From Myxococcota bacterium (GTDB lineage Bacteria > Myxococcota_A > UBA796 > CAJQPC01), in contig JAKLKE010000007.1 in the NCBI GenBank assembly GCA_023150775.1, forward strand, positions 12,117-60,462: DNA of 48,346 nucleotides, read 5' to 3'. Numbering within the stretch: position 1 is the stretch's first letter; each line of letters starts with the position of its first letter. This document shows positions 48,307 to 48,346 of the stretch, piece by piece. The notes under the pieces were generated by a model. That model ran no database searches. It had not been told where the DNA came from and worked only from the letters and a program-made list of their open reading frames with translations. Made by a program: the position numbers and the translations under genes.

Positions 48307-48346
48307 ATGTCGATGACCGATCCGATCGCAGACCTGCTGACCAGGA
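48307..48346 (+). CDS. rpsH: 30S ribosomal protein S8, start only
   Basis: The last 40 bases encode MSMTDPIADLLTR, the universal S8 start, cut by the window edge. SD is TAGGAGAG seven bases upstream. The order rplE-rpsN-rpsH agrees. Confidence 0.93.
   Translation, partial: MSMTDPIADLLTR

Overview
The window is a high-GC stretch from a Gram-negative bacterium. Outer-membrane beta-barrels, several lipoproteins with long Asp/Ser/Gly-rich linkers, an RpoC that carries the proteobacterial-type insertion in its trigger loop, FHA and HEAT-repeat proteins, and a zinc-binding short S14 suggest Myxococcota or a related former deltaproteobacterial lineage. That placement is inference; no 16S gene is present.

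Positions 1-23.8 kb are a mixed housekeeping/accessory block. In order: the truncated end of an M3 oligopeptidase; an ArsC/Spx-like reductase; an unrecognised protein with a P-loop-less ParA-like start; a TadG/TadE pair; a DEAD-box RNA helicase; a family 1 encapsulin shell protein with no recognisable cargo beside it; a glutathione-peroxidase lipoprotein followed by an outer-membrane protein; argF; an HMG-CoA-lyase-type enzyme coupled to a double-FHA protein; HEAT-repeat and YggT proteins; an outer-membrane barrel plus lipoprotein pair; a CbpA-like J-protein; a neutral-ceramidase-like lipoprotein; a large lipoprotein with a degenerate peptidase-like region; an M50 intramembrane protease; and a LolA-like exported protein.

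Positions 23.8-48.3 kb are the information-processing core: tRNA-Thr(UGU)-Tyr-Gly-Thr(GGU)-tuf, closed by a clear terminator, then secE-nusG-rplKAJL-rpoBC, rpsL-rpsG, a broken EF-G gene, and an S10/spc ribosomal protein cluster running into rpsH at the right edge.

The core departs from the usual layout in several ways. RpoC has an extra domain of about 225 residues, not known to me, between its catalytic Asp triad and the downstream conserved TTVGR segment. The fusA-like gene starts 3 nt behind an intrinsic terminator, has no Shine-Dalgarno sequence and is interrupted by a +1 frame change. rplC is absent from its invariant place between rpsJ and rplD. S10-cluster junctions that are normally tight carry structured spacers: three hairpins in about 140 nt between rpmC and rpsQ, and a possible pseudoknot just before rplA. 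L29 has a C-terminal extension and S3 has a degenerate KH GXXG loop.

Promoters with consensus-like -35 boxes and 17-nt spacing can be read at several places (tRNA operon, GPx, lipoproteins, helicase, rpsL). Convergent gene pairs are packed so tightly that hairpins span both stop codons.
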